DNA of 64,000 nt from positions 210,752 to 274,751 of the forward strand of contig CAJXUQ010000001.1 in assembly GCA_913061145.1 (NCBI GenBank), in the 5' to 3' direction. The DNA is from an uncultured Haliea sp. (GTDB lineage Bacteria; Pseudomonadota; Gammaproteobacteria; Pseudomonadales; Halieaceae). This document shows, one piece after another, positions 25,373 to 34,430 of the stretch (its first letter is position 1; the number at the start of each line of letters is the position of its first letter). Below the pieces are notes generated by a model, which did not search any database, had not been told where the DNA came from, and worked only from the letters and a program-made list of their open reading frames with translations. The position numbers and the translations under genes are program-made.

Positions 25373-27460
25373 ATGATCTATCGCACACCGCCATTCCTCC
25401 CACGGTCCAACCCCGCAGCACGTGCAATGGCCCGCAGCCTGCTTTTTTGCGCGATGCCGGGGCTTGCCGCCACCAGCGCCGACATGCCTCTGGAAGAAGT
25501 GGTGGTCACCGCCAGTCGCGTCGAGGAGCGCCTTCTCGACAGCAGCGCCAGTCTCAGCGTGATGACGCGCGAGGATCTGGCACGCATGACCGCCAGTGGT
25601 GTGGCCGACTTCCTGCGCGACGTACCCGGGCTGCAGGTGTCCGATTCAGGCCAGGCCGGGCTGAAACGCATCCGAATTCGCGGAGAAGACTCCCGGCGCA
25701 GCGCCATTCTGGTGGATAGCCACGAACTGGCGGACCACAGCGAAGTAGGCACGCCACTGACCATACACCCCGACATGCTCGGCCGGATTGAAGTTCTGCG
25801 CGGCTCGGGTTCGGTGCTCTACGGTTCCAAGGCCCTCAGTGGCGTCACCAACCTGATGACACTGAAGGGCGGCACGGCGCCGCTGCAAGCCACCGTGAAA
25901 GGCAGCTATGACGGTACCACCGACGGCGACACCCTGTTCGCCAGCGTGCACGGTTTGCAGGACGGCTGGAGCTATCGACTGGCGGCCGCCGACAGTGACC
26001 ACGGCCTGCGCCGCACACCCGAGGGCCGCGCCGAGAACACCGCATTCGAGAATCAGGGCTACTACGGCTTCCTGGAAAAAGTGGCGGGCAATCATGCCCT
26101 CGGGCTGACCTGGGATCGCTATGAATCACGATCAGACATCTTTGTGGAAGAGGCCGCACGCAGCACCTTTCCGCTGGTCGATCTGGCACTCAGTACACCG
26201 CAGCGCGACCGGGAGCGCTTCGCGCTGGATTACAGCTGGGAACCGGCGTCCGCCGCGCTGGACCGACTGGTGATCTCCGGCTTCACCCAGGACAGCCTGC
26301 GCCATTTCGTCAGCAACACGGAAACCGTATGGTATCGCCGCGATATCGACACCCGCAGCACATTGCGCAGCGATGGCCTGCTGCTGCAGGCGGACTGGCT
26401 ACCCTGGGGCGAGCATCGCGTCATCAGCGGCCTGCAGTACAGCAATGACGAAGTGGATCAAGGCCGCGAGGTGGATACGCTCGCGTGGACTCCGGTGGCT
26501 ACCACCGGTATTGAACGGATTGATGACGAAGCCAGCATTCGCACCCTGGCCGCCTTTGTGCAGGATCACTGGGCACTGAGCGACAGCCTCACCGCCATTC
26601 TGGGCGCCCGCTTCTACCAGGTCGACGGCGAGCTGGATAACAGCAACCGCCCCGGCCTGCGTGCCGCAGCGCTGGATTCCGACAGCCACCTGATCGCCTC
26701 GGCCGGCCTGAGCTGGTCGATCGGGAGCGGCAGCGCCCTGCGCGCCAATGTGTCGGAGGGCTACCTCTACCCCTCGTTGATGCAGCTTGCGACCGGCGCC
26801 TATGCCGGGTCCAACTTCATCAACCCGAACAGCGAGCTCACACCGGAAACCAGCATCAACTACGAGCTGGGCTGGCGCTTGATGCAGGGTCCGTGGACGG
26901 TTGATGCCGCGCTGTTTTTCGCCGACTCCGACGACTACATCGACCACATCTTCTGCACTGCTGCCGACGGCTGCCTGAGCCCGACGGATAAACTGTACCG
27001 CAATATCGGGTCCTCCAGCGCACACGGTGTGGAGCTGTACCTGGCCTGGGAGACCGCCAACGAAGTATTGCAGCCCTACCTGAACGTCACCTGGATGCAG
27101 CGCAACAACGATTTCGGCAGCTTCGACACCTGGGATACGGGCATTCCGGCCCTGGCAGGACGTGCCGGGGTCATGCTGGAGCCGCGCTTCGCCGGGCTCT
27201 GGAACTCGCTGTGGGCAGATGTGTACCTGCGCGGTGAGAGCGGATCCTTGTTGGTGGAGCCTGGGGCCAGGGGCCTGGTTGAAACCGAGCGCAACGGCTG
27301 GGCGACAGTGAATGCGGCTTTGGGCGTCAGCCTGGGCGAGCGCCTGCTGCTTGCCGTGGAACTGCAGAACCTGTTCGACCGCGATTATCGGGAATCCACC
27401 GAAAATCTTCTCGCGCCGGGACGCAGTGCGTCCATGAAGCTCACCTGGAACATCAACTGA
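25373..27460 (+). CDS. TonB-dependent receptor linked to the nir cluster
   Basis: A 695-residue outer-membrane receptor with the TonB box LEEVVVTASRVEE near residue 41, plug motif IEVLRGSGSVLYGSKALSGVTNLMT near 135-160, and a C-terminal barrel ending SASMKLTWNIN. Length and the VLYGS plug motif are closest to siderophore/heme/cobalamin or copper (NosA/OprC-like) receptors rather than the larger sugar/aromatic group. It is 15 bp downstream of the small Cys protein and probably shares the FNR-type control. Metal import (iron for hemes, or copper) for denitrification is an inference. Confidence 0.88.
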   Translation: MIYRTPPFLPRSNPAARAMARSLLFCAMPGLAATSADMPLEEVVVTASRVEERLLDSSASLSVMTREDLARMTASGVADFLRDVPGLQVSDSGQAGLKRIRIRGEDSRRSAILVDSHELADHSEVGTPLTIHPDMLGRIEVLRGSGSVLYGSKALSGVTNLMTLKGGTAPLQATVKGSYDGTTDGDTLFASVHGLQDGWSYRLAAADSDHGLRRTPEGRAENTAFENQGYYGFLEKVAGNHALGLTWDRYESRSDIFVEEAARSTFPLVDLALSTPQRDRERFALDYSWEPASAALDRLVISGFTQDSLRHFVSNTETVWYRRDIDTRSTLRSDGLLLQADWLPWGEHRVISGLQYSNDEVDQGREVDTLAWTPVATTGIERIDDEASIRTLAAFVQDHWALSDSLTAILGARFYQVDGELDNSNRPGLRAAALDSDSHLIASAGLSWSIGSGSALRANVSEGYLYPSLMQLATGAYAGSNFINPNSELTPETSINYELGWRLMQGPWTVDAALFFADSDDYIDHIFCTAADGCLSPTDKLYRNIGSSSAHGVELYLAWETANEVLQPYLNVTWMQRNNDFGSFDTWDTGIPALAGRAGVMLEPRFAGLWNSLWADVYLRGESGSLLVEPGARGLVETERNGWATVNAALGVSLGERLLLAVELQNLFDRDYRESTENLLAPGRSASMKLTWNIN

Positions 27461-27472
27461 CGGGAGGTTGGC

Positions 27473-27895
27473 GTGTCGGAACCGGATACACAGGAGCCAC
27501 GGAATCCGTCTGCACAGACCGGTAAGGATTCGCCGGGGCGCGGCACCGCCATTATCGTCTATGGCCTGTATCTCGGGGCCATCATGAGTCTGGTGACGCT
27601 GCCACTGGGGGCGCTGCTCGCACACTACCGGCTGGGGCACAGCGCCCCCTGGGTGCGCAGTCACCTGCGTTTCCAGGTGCGTACATTCTGGTGGATGGTG
27701 GCAGCATCCGCTGCTGCCGTGGGGCTATGGCAACTGCTGGGCATACTCGCCGTAGCACCGCTGGCAGCCTGGACCTTCGGCTACCTGTACATCACCGCGC
27801 TGCTGGTCTGGTTCGTGGCGCGCTGCGGCGTGGGCATTCACCGGCTAACATCCAATCTCCCCATTGAACGGCCGGGCAGCCTGTTGTTCAGCTAG
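27473..27895 (+). CDS. Small membrane protein (DUF4870-like)
   Basis: A 140-residue protein with a polar N-terminus and three to four hydrophobic segments (IIVYGLYLGAIMSLVTLPLG, WWMVAASAAAVGLWQLLGIL, AAWTFGYLYITALLVWFVA). The pattern matches DUF4870-type small membrane proteins of unknown role. It starts at GTG 27473, 12 bp after the receptor stop, with a GGGAGG upstream. It ends 4 bp from the convergent norD stop. Confidence 0.72.
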   Translation: MSEPDTQEPRNPSAQTGKDSPGRGTAIIVYGLYLGAIMSLVTLPLGALLAHYRLGHSAPWVRSHLRFQVRTFWWMVAASAAAVGLWQLLGILAVAPLAAWTFGYLYITALLVWFVARCGVGIHRLTSNLPIERPGSLLFS

Positions 27896-27899
27896 TGTT

Positions 27900-29834
27900 C
27901 TACTGCGCGACAATCTGGCGGTAGATCGCGGGCAGCGCTGTGGACAGGTGCTCGGGCCGATACACCACCGAGTAACCACCGCGACCAAAAATACGCGGGA
28001 AGTACCCCTGTGACTCCCGGTCGATGGTCACCGCAAACACCCGCACACCGGCGCGGCGCGCCTCGCGTACCGCGTGGCGCGTGTCCTCCAGTGCGTAGCG
28101 GCCCTCATAGTAGTCGCTGTCGTTGGGCTTGCCATCGGTCAGCAGCAGTAAAAGCCGATGACGTTGACCGAGCTCGGCCAGACCGCTGGTGAGGTGACGA
28201 ATCGCGGCGCCCATGCGGGTGTAATGTCCCGGTTTCAATGCGCCTATGCGCTGCTCCACGCTGTGGTTCATGGTCTCACGGAAATCCTTCACCGTTTGCA
28301 ACCACACCTTGTCCCGACGCCGGGACGTGAAGCTGTGTATCGCGAACTGGTCACCGCAAGCCTGCAAACCGTGCCCCAGCACCAGCAGGGCCTCTTTCTC
28401 GAGGTCGATAACCCGCCGGTCATCCACCCAGGCCTCCGTGGACAGCGATACGTCAACCAGTATGGAGACAGCGAGGTCGCGCTCCACAGTACGGGCATCG
28501 GCATACAGGCGATCGCTGCTACTGCCCGACGCGCACTGGTCTGCCTGGGCGCGCACCACCGCGTCGATATCGAGCTCATTGCCATCGAGCTGCCCGCGCA
28601 GCAGCATGCGCTTGGGTCGCAGCGCCTCGAACTGCCGTCGCACACGGCGCACACGCTGTTGCATCGCCACGTCCGGCTGCCAGAGCTCGCCATCTGCCGC
28701 CTGCTCGCCGGGCAAGACGGTGCAATGTGCCGGTAGCATGACCCCCTTGCGATAGTTCCATTCCGGATAGGTGACCCGCGCCAGCGACGGCGCTCCCAGC
28801 GCCTCTCCCGGCGGCAGATCGAGATCCATACGCATCCGGGCCGCGGCCTGCTGCTGATGCGGGCTCAGGGTGATCTCTTCCAGCTGTTCGGCCGCCTTGC
28901 CCGCGTCCTCATCCTCTTCATCGTCGACCATGCGATTGACGTTGACCATCTCGGCAAAGGACAGCATTTTCTCGAAGCGGTTGAAAATCAGCGAGTCCTC
29001 GCGCTCGGCCTGGTCCTGTCGCTGCCGACGGGCCTTGCGCTTGCCGCCCTCCCGCTGGTCGCGCACGGACGTCGGGTTGTCCTCGTCCTCGGTACCGGAT
29101 CGCTCCCCGTCCCGGGTACCCAGGCTGAAGCGGGTCGCCCACAGGGGAACCGGCAACGGCGGGTGGTATTGGGCCGGAGCCTGCACATTCTCGACGGACA
29201 CGCCGGGACTGGAGACCAGCGTCACCAGTTGGGCGGCGAAGGCCGATGCCGGGGTTTCTTCACCCAGGGCGTGGCGAATCACGAACTCCAGGGCCTGCTC
29301 CAGCGCCGGCAGCTTGCGCTGCGGTCGCAGCGGCAGCAGCGCACTGCACAGCCGTTGGTAGCGCGCGCGGAAGCCGGGCAGTTCCCTGCACACCCGCTCC
29401 GCCGCCGTGAGGGCGGCACGCAGGGCCAGCAGGTCGGCCTGCACCGCGTTGTCGGCAACAGGCGGCGGCTGCAGGGCAGCGGCGTGGGCTGCCAGCCAGA
29501 AGTACAGGTCCCGGTTCAGGGCCCTGTCGGGAAACAGGTCGATACACGGGGGCAGGAGCAGGGACTCTTCGTCGATGCGCGCGAGGTCCATCACTTCACG
29601 ATCAAAACCCAGCCGCTGGCGCAGACGCAGGCGGTGGCCGGATTCCCTGGGGGCAATCGCACCGACCGCGGCGCCCCCCTCCCCGCCGACAGCGCGAAAA
29701 AACACGGCCAGAACCGGGGCGATATCATCGAGATGCACCGCAGCCTGCGGATGGTGCGGATAACTGCTGGTGGCGGAGGCCCACCGATGCCAGTAGCGAC
29801 CCACAAGCTCCTCGAATTCCAGCAGATGCAACAT
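27900..29834 (-). CDS. norD: NorD, VWA-domain maturation factor for NO reductase
   Basis: A 644-residue protein with a long N-terminal helical region, an acidic/basic linker around 270-310 (RKARRQRQDQAERED, DDEEDEDAGK), and a C-terminal von Willebrand A domain whose MIDAS motif begins DVSLSTEAW. The last strand reads RVFAVTIDRES. NorD works with the MoxR-type ATPase NorQ to insert the non-heme iron (FeB) into NorB. It is the final gene of norCBQD, 26 bp after norQ. Confidence 0.92.
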   Translation of the reverse strand: MLHLLEFEELVGRYWHRWASATSSYPHHPQAAVHLDDIAPVLAVFFRAVGGEGGAAVGAIAPRESGHRLRLRQRLGFDREVMDLARIDEESLLLPPCIDLFPDRALNRDLYFWLAAHAAALQPPPVADNAVQADLLALRAALTAAERVCRELPGFRARYQRLCSALLPLRPQRKLPALEQALEFVIRHALGEETPASAFAAQLVTLVSSPGVSVENVQAPAQYHPPLPVPLWATRFSLGTRDGERSGTEDEDNPTSVRDQREGGKRKARRQRQDQAEREDSLIFNRFEKMLSFAEMVNVNRMVDDEEDEDAGKAAEQLEEITLSPHQQQAAARMRMDLDLPPGEALGAPSLARVTYPEWNYRKGVMLPAHCTVLPGEQAADGELWQPDVAMQQRVRRVRRQFEALRPKRMLLRGQLDGNELDIDAVVRAQADQCASGSSSDRLYADARTVERDLAVSILVDVSLSTEAWVDDRRVIDLEKEALLVLGHGLQACGDQFAIHSFTSRRRDKVWLQTVKDFRETMNHSVEQRIGALKPGHYTRMGAAIRHLTSGLAELGQRHRLLLLLTDGKPNDSDYYEGRYALEDTRHAVREARRAGVRVFAVTIDRESQGYFPRIFGRGGYSVVYRPEHLSTALPAIYRQIVAQ

Positions 29835-29860
29835 GGGGCAGGCTCCGCTGCGCGACCGAC

Positions 29861-30676
29861 TCAGTCCGAGCCGAAAGCCATCGCAATCACTTCCAGCAAG
29901 GCCTCCTGGACATCGGGTTCATCGGTCAGTGGTTCCACCAGCGTCGCGCGAGTGGCCTGCATAATGGGCATCCCGGATGCGATCAGCGTGGCGCAGTAGA
30001 TCAGCAGGCGCGTGGATACGCCCTCCTCCAGATCCTGGCCCTTCATCGCGCGAAGGCGCTGTGCAAGGCTTACCAGTGCACGGCAGCGCTCTGCGGCGAG
30101 CCCACTCTCCCGGGACACTATGCTGACTTCCTGATCTACCGGTGGAAAGTCGAATGTGCTGGAGACAAACCGTTGGCGCGTACTGGGCTTCAGCGCCTTG
30201 AGCACGTTCTGGTAACCGGGGTTGTAGGACACCACCAGCATGAACTCGGGGGGCGCCTGCAGCAGTTCGCCGGTGCGCTCCAGAGGCAACAGTCTGCGGT
30301 CGTCGGTCAGCGGGTGCAGGATAACGGTGACGTCCTTGCGCGCCTCAACCACTTCATCGAGATAGCAGATGCCGCCTTCGCGAACCGCACGCGTCAGGGG
30401 GCCGTCGACCCAGCGCGTTTCCCCTTCCAGCAACAGGAAGCGGCCGGTGAGATCCGCGGCAGTGAGATCGTCGTGACAGGATACGGTGAACAATGGCCGG
30501 CCCAGCCGCGCCGCCATATGCGCGACGAAGCGGGTCTTGCCGCAGCCGGTAGGGCCCTTCAGCAGCAGGGGCAGGCCGTGCTGCCAGGCCTGCTCGAACA
30601 GCTCACACTCGTCTCCCACGGGCTCGTAATAGGGAATGTCCTCCCGCGGGAGCGGCTTTGGCTCGGGCATGTTCAT
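29861..30676 (-). CDS. norQ: NorQ, MoxR-family AAA+ ATPase
   Basis: A 271-residue ATPase with Walker A GPTGCGKT at 41-48 and Walker B CYLDE at 104-108, plus the MoxR pattern FTVSCHDDLTAADLTGRF. It belongs to the NirQ/NorQ/CbbQ subgroup, which activates metalloenzymes with VWA partners. It starts inside the norB stop (4-bp overlap) and is followed by norD. Confidence 0.93.
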   Translation of the reverse strand: MNMPEPKPLPREDIPYYEPVGDECELFEQAWQHGLPLLLKGPTGCGKTRFVAHMAARLGRPLFTVSCHDDLTAADLTGRFLLLEGETRWVDGPLTRAVREGGICYLDEVVEARKDVTVILHPLTDDRRLLPLERTGELLQAPPEFMLVVSYNPGYQNVLKALKPSTRQRFVSSTFDFPPVDQEVSIVSRESGLAAERCRALVSLAQRLRAMKGQDLEEGVSTRLLIYCATLIASGMPIMQATRATLVEPLTDEPDVQEALLEVIAMAFGSD

Positions 30677-32016
30677 GCGTTGGCCAGCCCGGTTTCACCG
30701 GCAGGCATTTCCTCCCGTGCCGGGCCGAACACCGCCCACAGGAACACGACTGCCGCCACGGCAACCACACAACCGGCACCCAGGCGCATCACGTAAAACA
30801 AGCTCAGCTGCTCCTGTACCTCCATGTAGTTGATGCCCATGACCCGCTGCAAGTGGGTTTGCACCACACCGGCAAAGGTGAGGGTAAAGGTCATGAAGCA
30901 CATGGACGCCGTCATCAACCAGAAGCTCCACATATTAATGATCTGGTTGAAGGGCTGTATGCGTCGCAGCTGCGGCATGGCGTAGGTGATCACCGCCAGC
31001 ACCATCATCACATAGGCGCCGTAGAACGCGAGGTGACCATGGGCCGCGGTGACCTGGGTGCCGTGCGTGTAATAGTTCACCCAGTGCAGCGTGTGCATGA
31101 AGCCCCAGACCCCGGCGCCGAAGAAAGCCACAGTCGCACTGCCCAGGGTCCAGAGCATGGCGGCCTTGTTCGGGTGATTGCGACGGCCTTTCCAGAACAT
31201 GTAGAAGGCGAACATCACCATGGCGAAGAATGGCGCCACCTCCAGGGTGGAGAAGAAGCTGCCTATCGGTTGCCAGTACCCCGGCGCGCCAATCCAGTAG
31301 TAGTGGTGCCCGGTGCCCAGCAGACCGGAGAACAGGGCCAGGCCGATAATCACATAGAGCCATTTCTCGATGATCTCACGATCCACGCCGGTCAGCTTGA
31401 TCAGCAGGTAGGCCAGCAGGGACGCCATGATGAGCTCCCACACGCCCTCGACCCACACGTGGACGATCCACCACCAGTACAACTTGTCCAGCGCCAGGTT
31501 GGACGGGTTGTAGAAGGCGAACAGCCAGAAGATCGCCGCCAGCCACAAACCGAGCATGAGGATGGAGTTGATAGCCGTCTTGCGCCCGCGCAGCAGCGTC
31601 ATGCTGGTGTTGTAAAGGAACATGAGGAAGGAAACGGTGATCAGTATCTTGGACCACAGGGGCTGTTCGAGAAACTCTCGGCCCTCGTGAATCCCGAACT
31701 GGTAACTCAGCAGCGCCCCCGCACCGGCCACCGCGAAGATGGCCAGCTGAATATAGGCGATCATTGGGCTGTGGATCTCGGTTTCTGCCTCTTCGGGCAG
31801 GAGGAAATAGGTGCAGCCCATGAAGCCCATCAGCAACCACACAATCAGCAGATTGGTATGGCTCATGCGCATGATATGGAAGGGCACCAGATCCACCATG
31901 AACTCCGGCAGAATGTACACCGTGGCGGCCAGAATGCCGAAGATGACCTGTAGCGCAAAAAGCGCCATGGCAACTGCGAAAAAGGGCAGTGCGACCCGTT
32001 GCGTTTCGTATTTCAT
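30673..32016 (-). CDS. norB: Cytochrome-c-dependent NO reductase large subunit
   Basis: A 447-residue, 12-helix heme-copper-oxidase relative that reduces 2 NO to N2O in the inner membrane. I chose ATG 32016 (MKYETQRVALPFFAVAMALF) with CAGGAG upstream; the open frame extends to 32271 but that part runs through norC. Catalytic motifs visible are WWIVHVWVEGVWE (His and the FeB Glu), HHYYWIG (two FeB His) and HGHLAFYGAY (heme b/b3 His). The short N-terminus with no quinol-oxidase extension and the adjacent norC identify the cNOR type. Confidence 0.96.
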   Translation of the reverse strand: MKYETQRVALPFFAVAMALFALQVIFGILAATVYILPEFMVDLVPFHIMRMSHTNLLIVWLLMGFMGCTYFLLPEEAETEIHSPMIAYIQLAIFAVAGAGALLSYQFGIHEGREFLEQPLWSKILITVSFLMFLYNTSMTLLRGRKTAINSILMLGLWLAAIFWLFAFYNPSNLALDKLYWWWIVHVWVEGVWELIMASLLAYLLIKLTGVDREIIEKWLYVIIGLALFSGLLGTGHHYYWIGAPGYWQPIGSFFSTLEVAPFFAMVMFAFYMFWKGRRNHPNKAAMLWTLGSATVAFFGAGVWGFMHTLHWVNYYTHGTQVTAAHGHLAFYGAYVMMVLAVITYAMPQLRRIQPFNQIINMWSFWLMTASMCFMTFTLTFAGVVQTHLQRVMGINYMEVQEQLSLFYVMRLGAGCVVAVAAVVFLWAVFGPAREEMPAGETGLANA

Positions 32017-32063
32017 TGCGTTCTCCTGCCTGCGTGTGCGCCGGACTCTATTCTGCGAAGGCT

Positions 32064-32516
32064 TCAACCTACCGGGTGCGGCGGCCAGCCCTGAGTGTTG
32101 ATCGAATCTGCCCAGCGGAAGAAATCCACCAGGTTGTCCAGTTCCTGTTCGCTGAGGTCGAATTTCGGCATCTGCCGGCGCCCCGGAATATTCAGCGGCT
32201 GCGCCCTGATCCAGCCCTTGATCCCGGCCCGCGCCGCGTCCGGATTCTCCCGACCGCCATAGCGGGTCCACACGTTCCCCAGCTCCGGTGCAAAATAGGC
32301 ACCCTCACCGATCAGGCTGTGGCAGTTGATACAGCTGTGCTTCTCCCAGACATGCTTGCCCGCCGCGACGCTCTCGGTCAGGCCCTCCTTGTCAGTCGAC
32401 ACGTTCACCATGTACCAGTGGCTGTGCGCGGTGAGCCCTGCGAATGCAAGGAAAAAGAACAGCGAGCCGCCGAAGAAGATATTGCGCGCCGCTGAACGAG
32501 AGAGTGATTCCATCAT
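32064..32516 (-). CDS. norC: NO reductase cytochrome c subunit
   Basis: A 150-residue membrane-anchored monoheme cytochrome c. One N-terminal transmembrane helix (about 13-31) is followed by the periplasmic domain with CINCH at 62-66 and the axial Met in RRQMPKF at 116. It passes electrons to NorB. It is the first gene of norCBQD. A perfect NsrR-like operator lies 56-72 bp upstream of the start, overlapping a TAGTAT hexamer as at nirS. Confidence 0.95.
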   Translation of the reverse strand: MMESLSRSAARNIFFGGSLFFFLAFAGLTAHSHWYMVNVSTDKEGLTESVAAGKHVWEKHSCINCHSLIGEGAYFAPELGNVWTRYGGRENPDAARAGIKGWIRAQPLNIPGRRQMPKFDLSEQELDNLVDFFRWADSINTQGWPPHPVG

Positions 32517-32571
32517 GATTGCTGCCCCCTTGCGTATTCTGCAGTAACCCCGCAGACACGCCCGTTATAAA

Positions 32572-32588
32572 ATGCATATACTATGCAT
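32572..32588. promoter_or_regulatory. NsrR-type operator upstream of norC
   Basis: ATGCATATACTATGCAT: perfect 7-bp arms, reading as ATGCAT-N5-ATGCAT, the core of the known NsrR consensus. On the minus strand TAGTAT (32578-32583) inside it can serve as the norC -10 box. It is located between norC and the divergent nnrS-nsrR genes, so it may also autoregulate nsrR. Confidence 0.75.
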
Positions 32589-32684
32589 GTTTTGATTCTC
32601 ACACCGCGGCGCCCGGGCCGTCAACCGTTGCAACGCCACGATTTGTCGGTGATGCGAGTGAAAACACGTTCTATTCACAGAAAC

Positions 32685-32698
32685 CTGACACAGATCAA
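32685..32698. promoter_or_regulatory. FNR/Dnr-like box between norC and nnrS
   Basis: Minus strand TTGATCTGTGTCAG is a good anaerobox, nearly identical to the one before nirS. Its centre lies 18.5 bp before the nnrS start and about 175 bp before norC, so it does not fit the -41.5 geometry for either gene with the starts chosen. It may activate from an upstream site. Confidence 0.6.
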
Positions 32699-32709
32699 GC
32701 AGGCCGCCC

Positions 32710-33873
32710 ATGCACAGCGTGACATCGCAACCCCCTGTCCCGTTTCGCTATCCGTTTCGGATATTTTTCCTGTCGACGGCGGTCAGCGCACTGCTGCTGA
32801 TCCCGCTGTGGCTGTTCTTCCTGCTCAGCGGCAGCGCGGCTCAGCCAGCCCTGCCCGCACTGGACTGGCACCAGCATGAAATGCTCGGCGCCTTCGTCAA
32901 CAGTGCCATCGCCGGCTTCCTGCTTACCGCCGTGTGCGCCTGGACGGGCACCCGGCCTGTCGCTGGCTGGACACTGGCCGCACTCTGGCTGCTGTGGCTG
33001 GCGGGGCGCGGAGTGATGCTGTTCGGCACCCATCCCGTCCTGGCAATGCTTGTGGAGCTGGCGTTCCTGCCCGCTGTCGCGCTGCTGGCCGCCCGCCCGA
33101 TTGTCGCTACCCGGCAGTGGCGGCAATTGCCGATACTGGCGGTGTTGTCCCTGCTCTGGCTGTGCGACGTCGCGTACCATCTCTCCGGCGCAACGCACTG
33201 GCTGCGCGCCGCAATGCTGCTCACCGGCGGCCTGATTCTGGTAGTCGGCGGGCGCATCACGCCGGCGTTTTCGCGCAACTGGCTGCAACGCCAGGGGCAA
33301 CAGGCGCCCGCGATCACCAGCTACCGCTGGCTGGAGGTACTGACACTGGCCAGCACCCTGCTGCTGGTGCTGGCTGAGGCCAGCCGGGGTCTACCGGAAC
33401 CGCTACTGGCCTGTGTCGCACTGCTTGCCGGCCTGTCCGCCGGCCTGCGCACCCTGCTCTGGCGCGGCTGGCAGGTGCGCGCCGAGCCGCTGCTGCTCAT
33501 CCTGCATATCGGGCTGCTGTGGGTAGCGGTCAGCTTCCTGTTGCGGGGGCTGGCAGGGTTTGCCCTGGTCAGCGACGCCGTGTGGCTGCATGCCCTGGGC
33601 GCGGGCGCGATGGGCACCATGATCCTCGGCGTGATGGCACGGGTGGCGCTGGGCCACACCGGCAGGCCTCTGGCCCTGCCCGGTGGTATCACGTGGGCAT
33701 TCGGGCTTATAATTCTCGCCGGCCTGTTGCGCGTCATCGCGGGGACAGGCTGGCTGCCCTGGGCCTTTGGAATCCACGCAGCGTCGCTGTGCTGGGTCGC
33801 GGCCTTCCTGCTGTTCACCTGGCGCTACTTCCCGATACTCACACGCCCGCGAATCGACGGGAAGGCCGGTTGA
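32710..33873 (+). CDS. nnrS: NnrS-family heme-copper membrane protein
   Basis: A 387-residue polytopic membrane protein with about 12 hydrophobic helices. The opening PFRIFFLSTAVSALLLIPLWL and WHQHEMLGAFVNSAIAGFLLTAVCAWTG are NnrS signatures with His residues proposed as metal ligands. NnrS protects against NO stress and is typically controlled by NO-responsive regulators. It is divergent from norC and its stop overlaps the nsrR start (TGATG). Confidence 0.9.
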   Translation: MHSVTSQPPVPFRYPFRIFFLSTAVSALLLIPLWLFFLLSGSAAQPALPALDWHQHEMLGAFVNSAIAGFLLTAVCAWTGTRPVAGWTLAALWLLWLAGRGVMLFGTHPVLAMLVELAFLPAVALLAARPIVATRQWRQLPILAVLSLLWLCDVAYHLSGATHWLRAAMLLTGGLILVVGGRITPAFSRNWLQRQGQQAPAITSYRWLEVLTLASTLLLVLAEASRGLPEPLLACVALLAGLSAGLRTLLWRGWQVRAEPLLLILHIGLLWVAVSFLLRGLAGFALVSDAVWLHALGAGAMGTMILGVMARVALGHTGRPLALPGGITWAFGLIILAGLLRVIAGTGWLPWAFGIHAASLCWVAAFLLFTWRYFPILTRPRIDGKAG

Positions 33874-34325
33874 TGCGACTGACCCAATACACAGACTACG
33901 CCCTGCGTACACTCATTTACCTGGGCGTGAGCCCGGGTGGACGCCACACCATCCGCGACATCGCGGAGGCCTACGACGTATCCCGCCACCACCTCACCAA
34001 GGTCGTGCAATATCTGCACAAACACGGCTTTGTCGAAGCCACGCGGGGCAAGGGCGGCGGCCTGGCCCTGGCCCGCCCGGCGAGCGACATTGTGGTCGGC
34101 GATGTCGTGCGGCGCATGGAGCCTTCCACGGCGCTGGTGGAATGTTTCGACAAGGGCGGGCAATGCGCCATACAGGGTCACTGCAAACTGACCCGCGCAC
34201 TCCGCGAGGCCTTCAACGCATTTATCGCCGCCCTCGATGAATACACCCTGGCGGATCTGCTCGATGAGCGCGAGGACCGACTGCGCCACGTGCTGGGGAT
34301 ACCTGCCGTCATGGTTTCCGACTGA
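33873..34325 (+). CDS. nsrR: NsrR, Rrf2-family NO-sensing repressor
   Basis: A 150-residue Rrf2 protein. The winged HTH occupies about residues 1-65 (TIRDIAEAYDVSRHHLTKVVQYL, TRGKGGGLALAR). Cluster ligands C91, C98 and C104 (ECFDKGGQCAIQGHC) and D8 match the 4Fe-4S ligation of NsrR, which loses DNA binding on reaction with NO. The start overlaps the nnrS stop. Two readable NsrR-like sites, before nirS and before norC, imply that it represses nitrite and NO reductases until NO appears. Confidence 0.93.
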   Translation: MRLTQYTDYALRTLIYLGVSPGGRHTIRDIAEAYDVSRHHLTKVVQYLHKHGFVEATRGKGGGLALARPASDIVVGDVVRRMEPSTALVECFDKGGQCAIQGHCKLTRALREAFNAFIAALDEYTLADLLDEREDRLRHVLGIPAVMVSD

Positions 34326-34430
34326 ACAGGCCCCGGCGCAGGCCGTTGCCATGCGCCAGATCAATACACTTGCCGGACGGCCTGGGTTACCCTGCCGCGA
34401 ACGAGCTAGCGACCGCGTTGGAGCGTCGAC

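Noticed and set aside
32017..32271. Extension of norB upstream to 32271
   Set aside because: The extra 85 codons run through the end of norC in another frame and have no membrane character; the ATG at 32016 has a good ribosome site and fits the family start.
32606..32624. FNR box at -41.5 of the norC promoter
   Set aside because: Only a single TTGAC half site is present there and the second half is missing; the full box is further away at 32685-32698.
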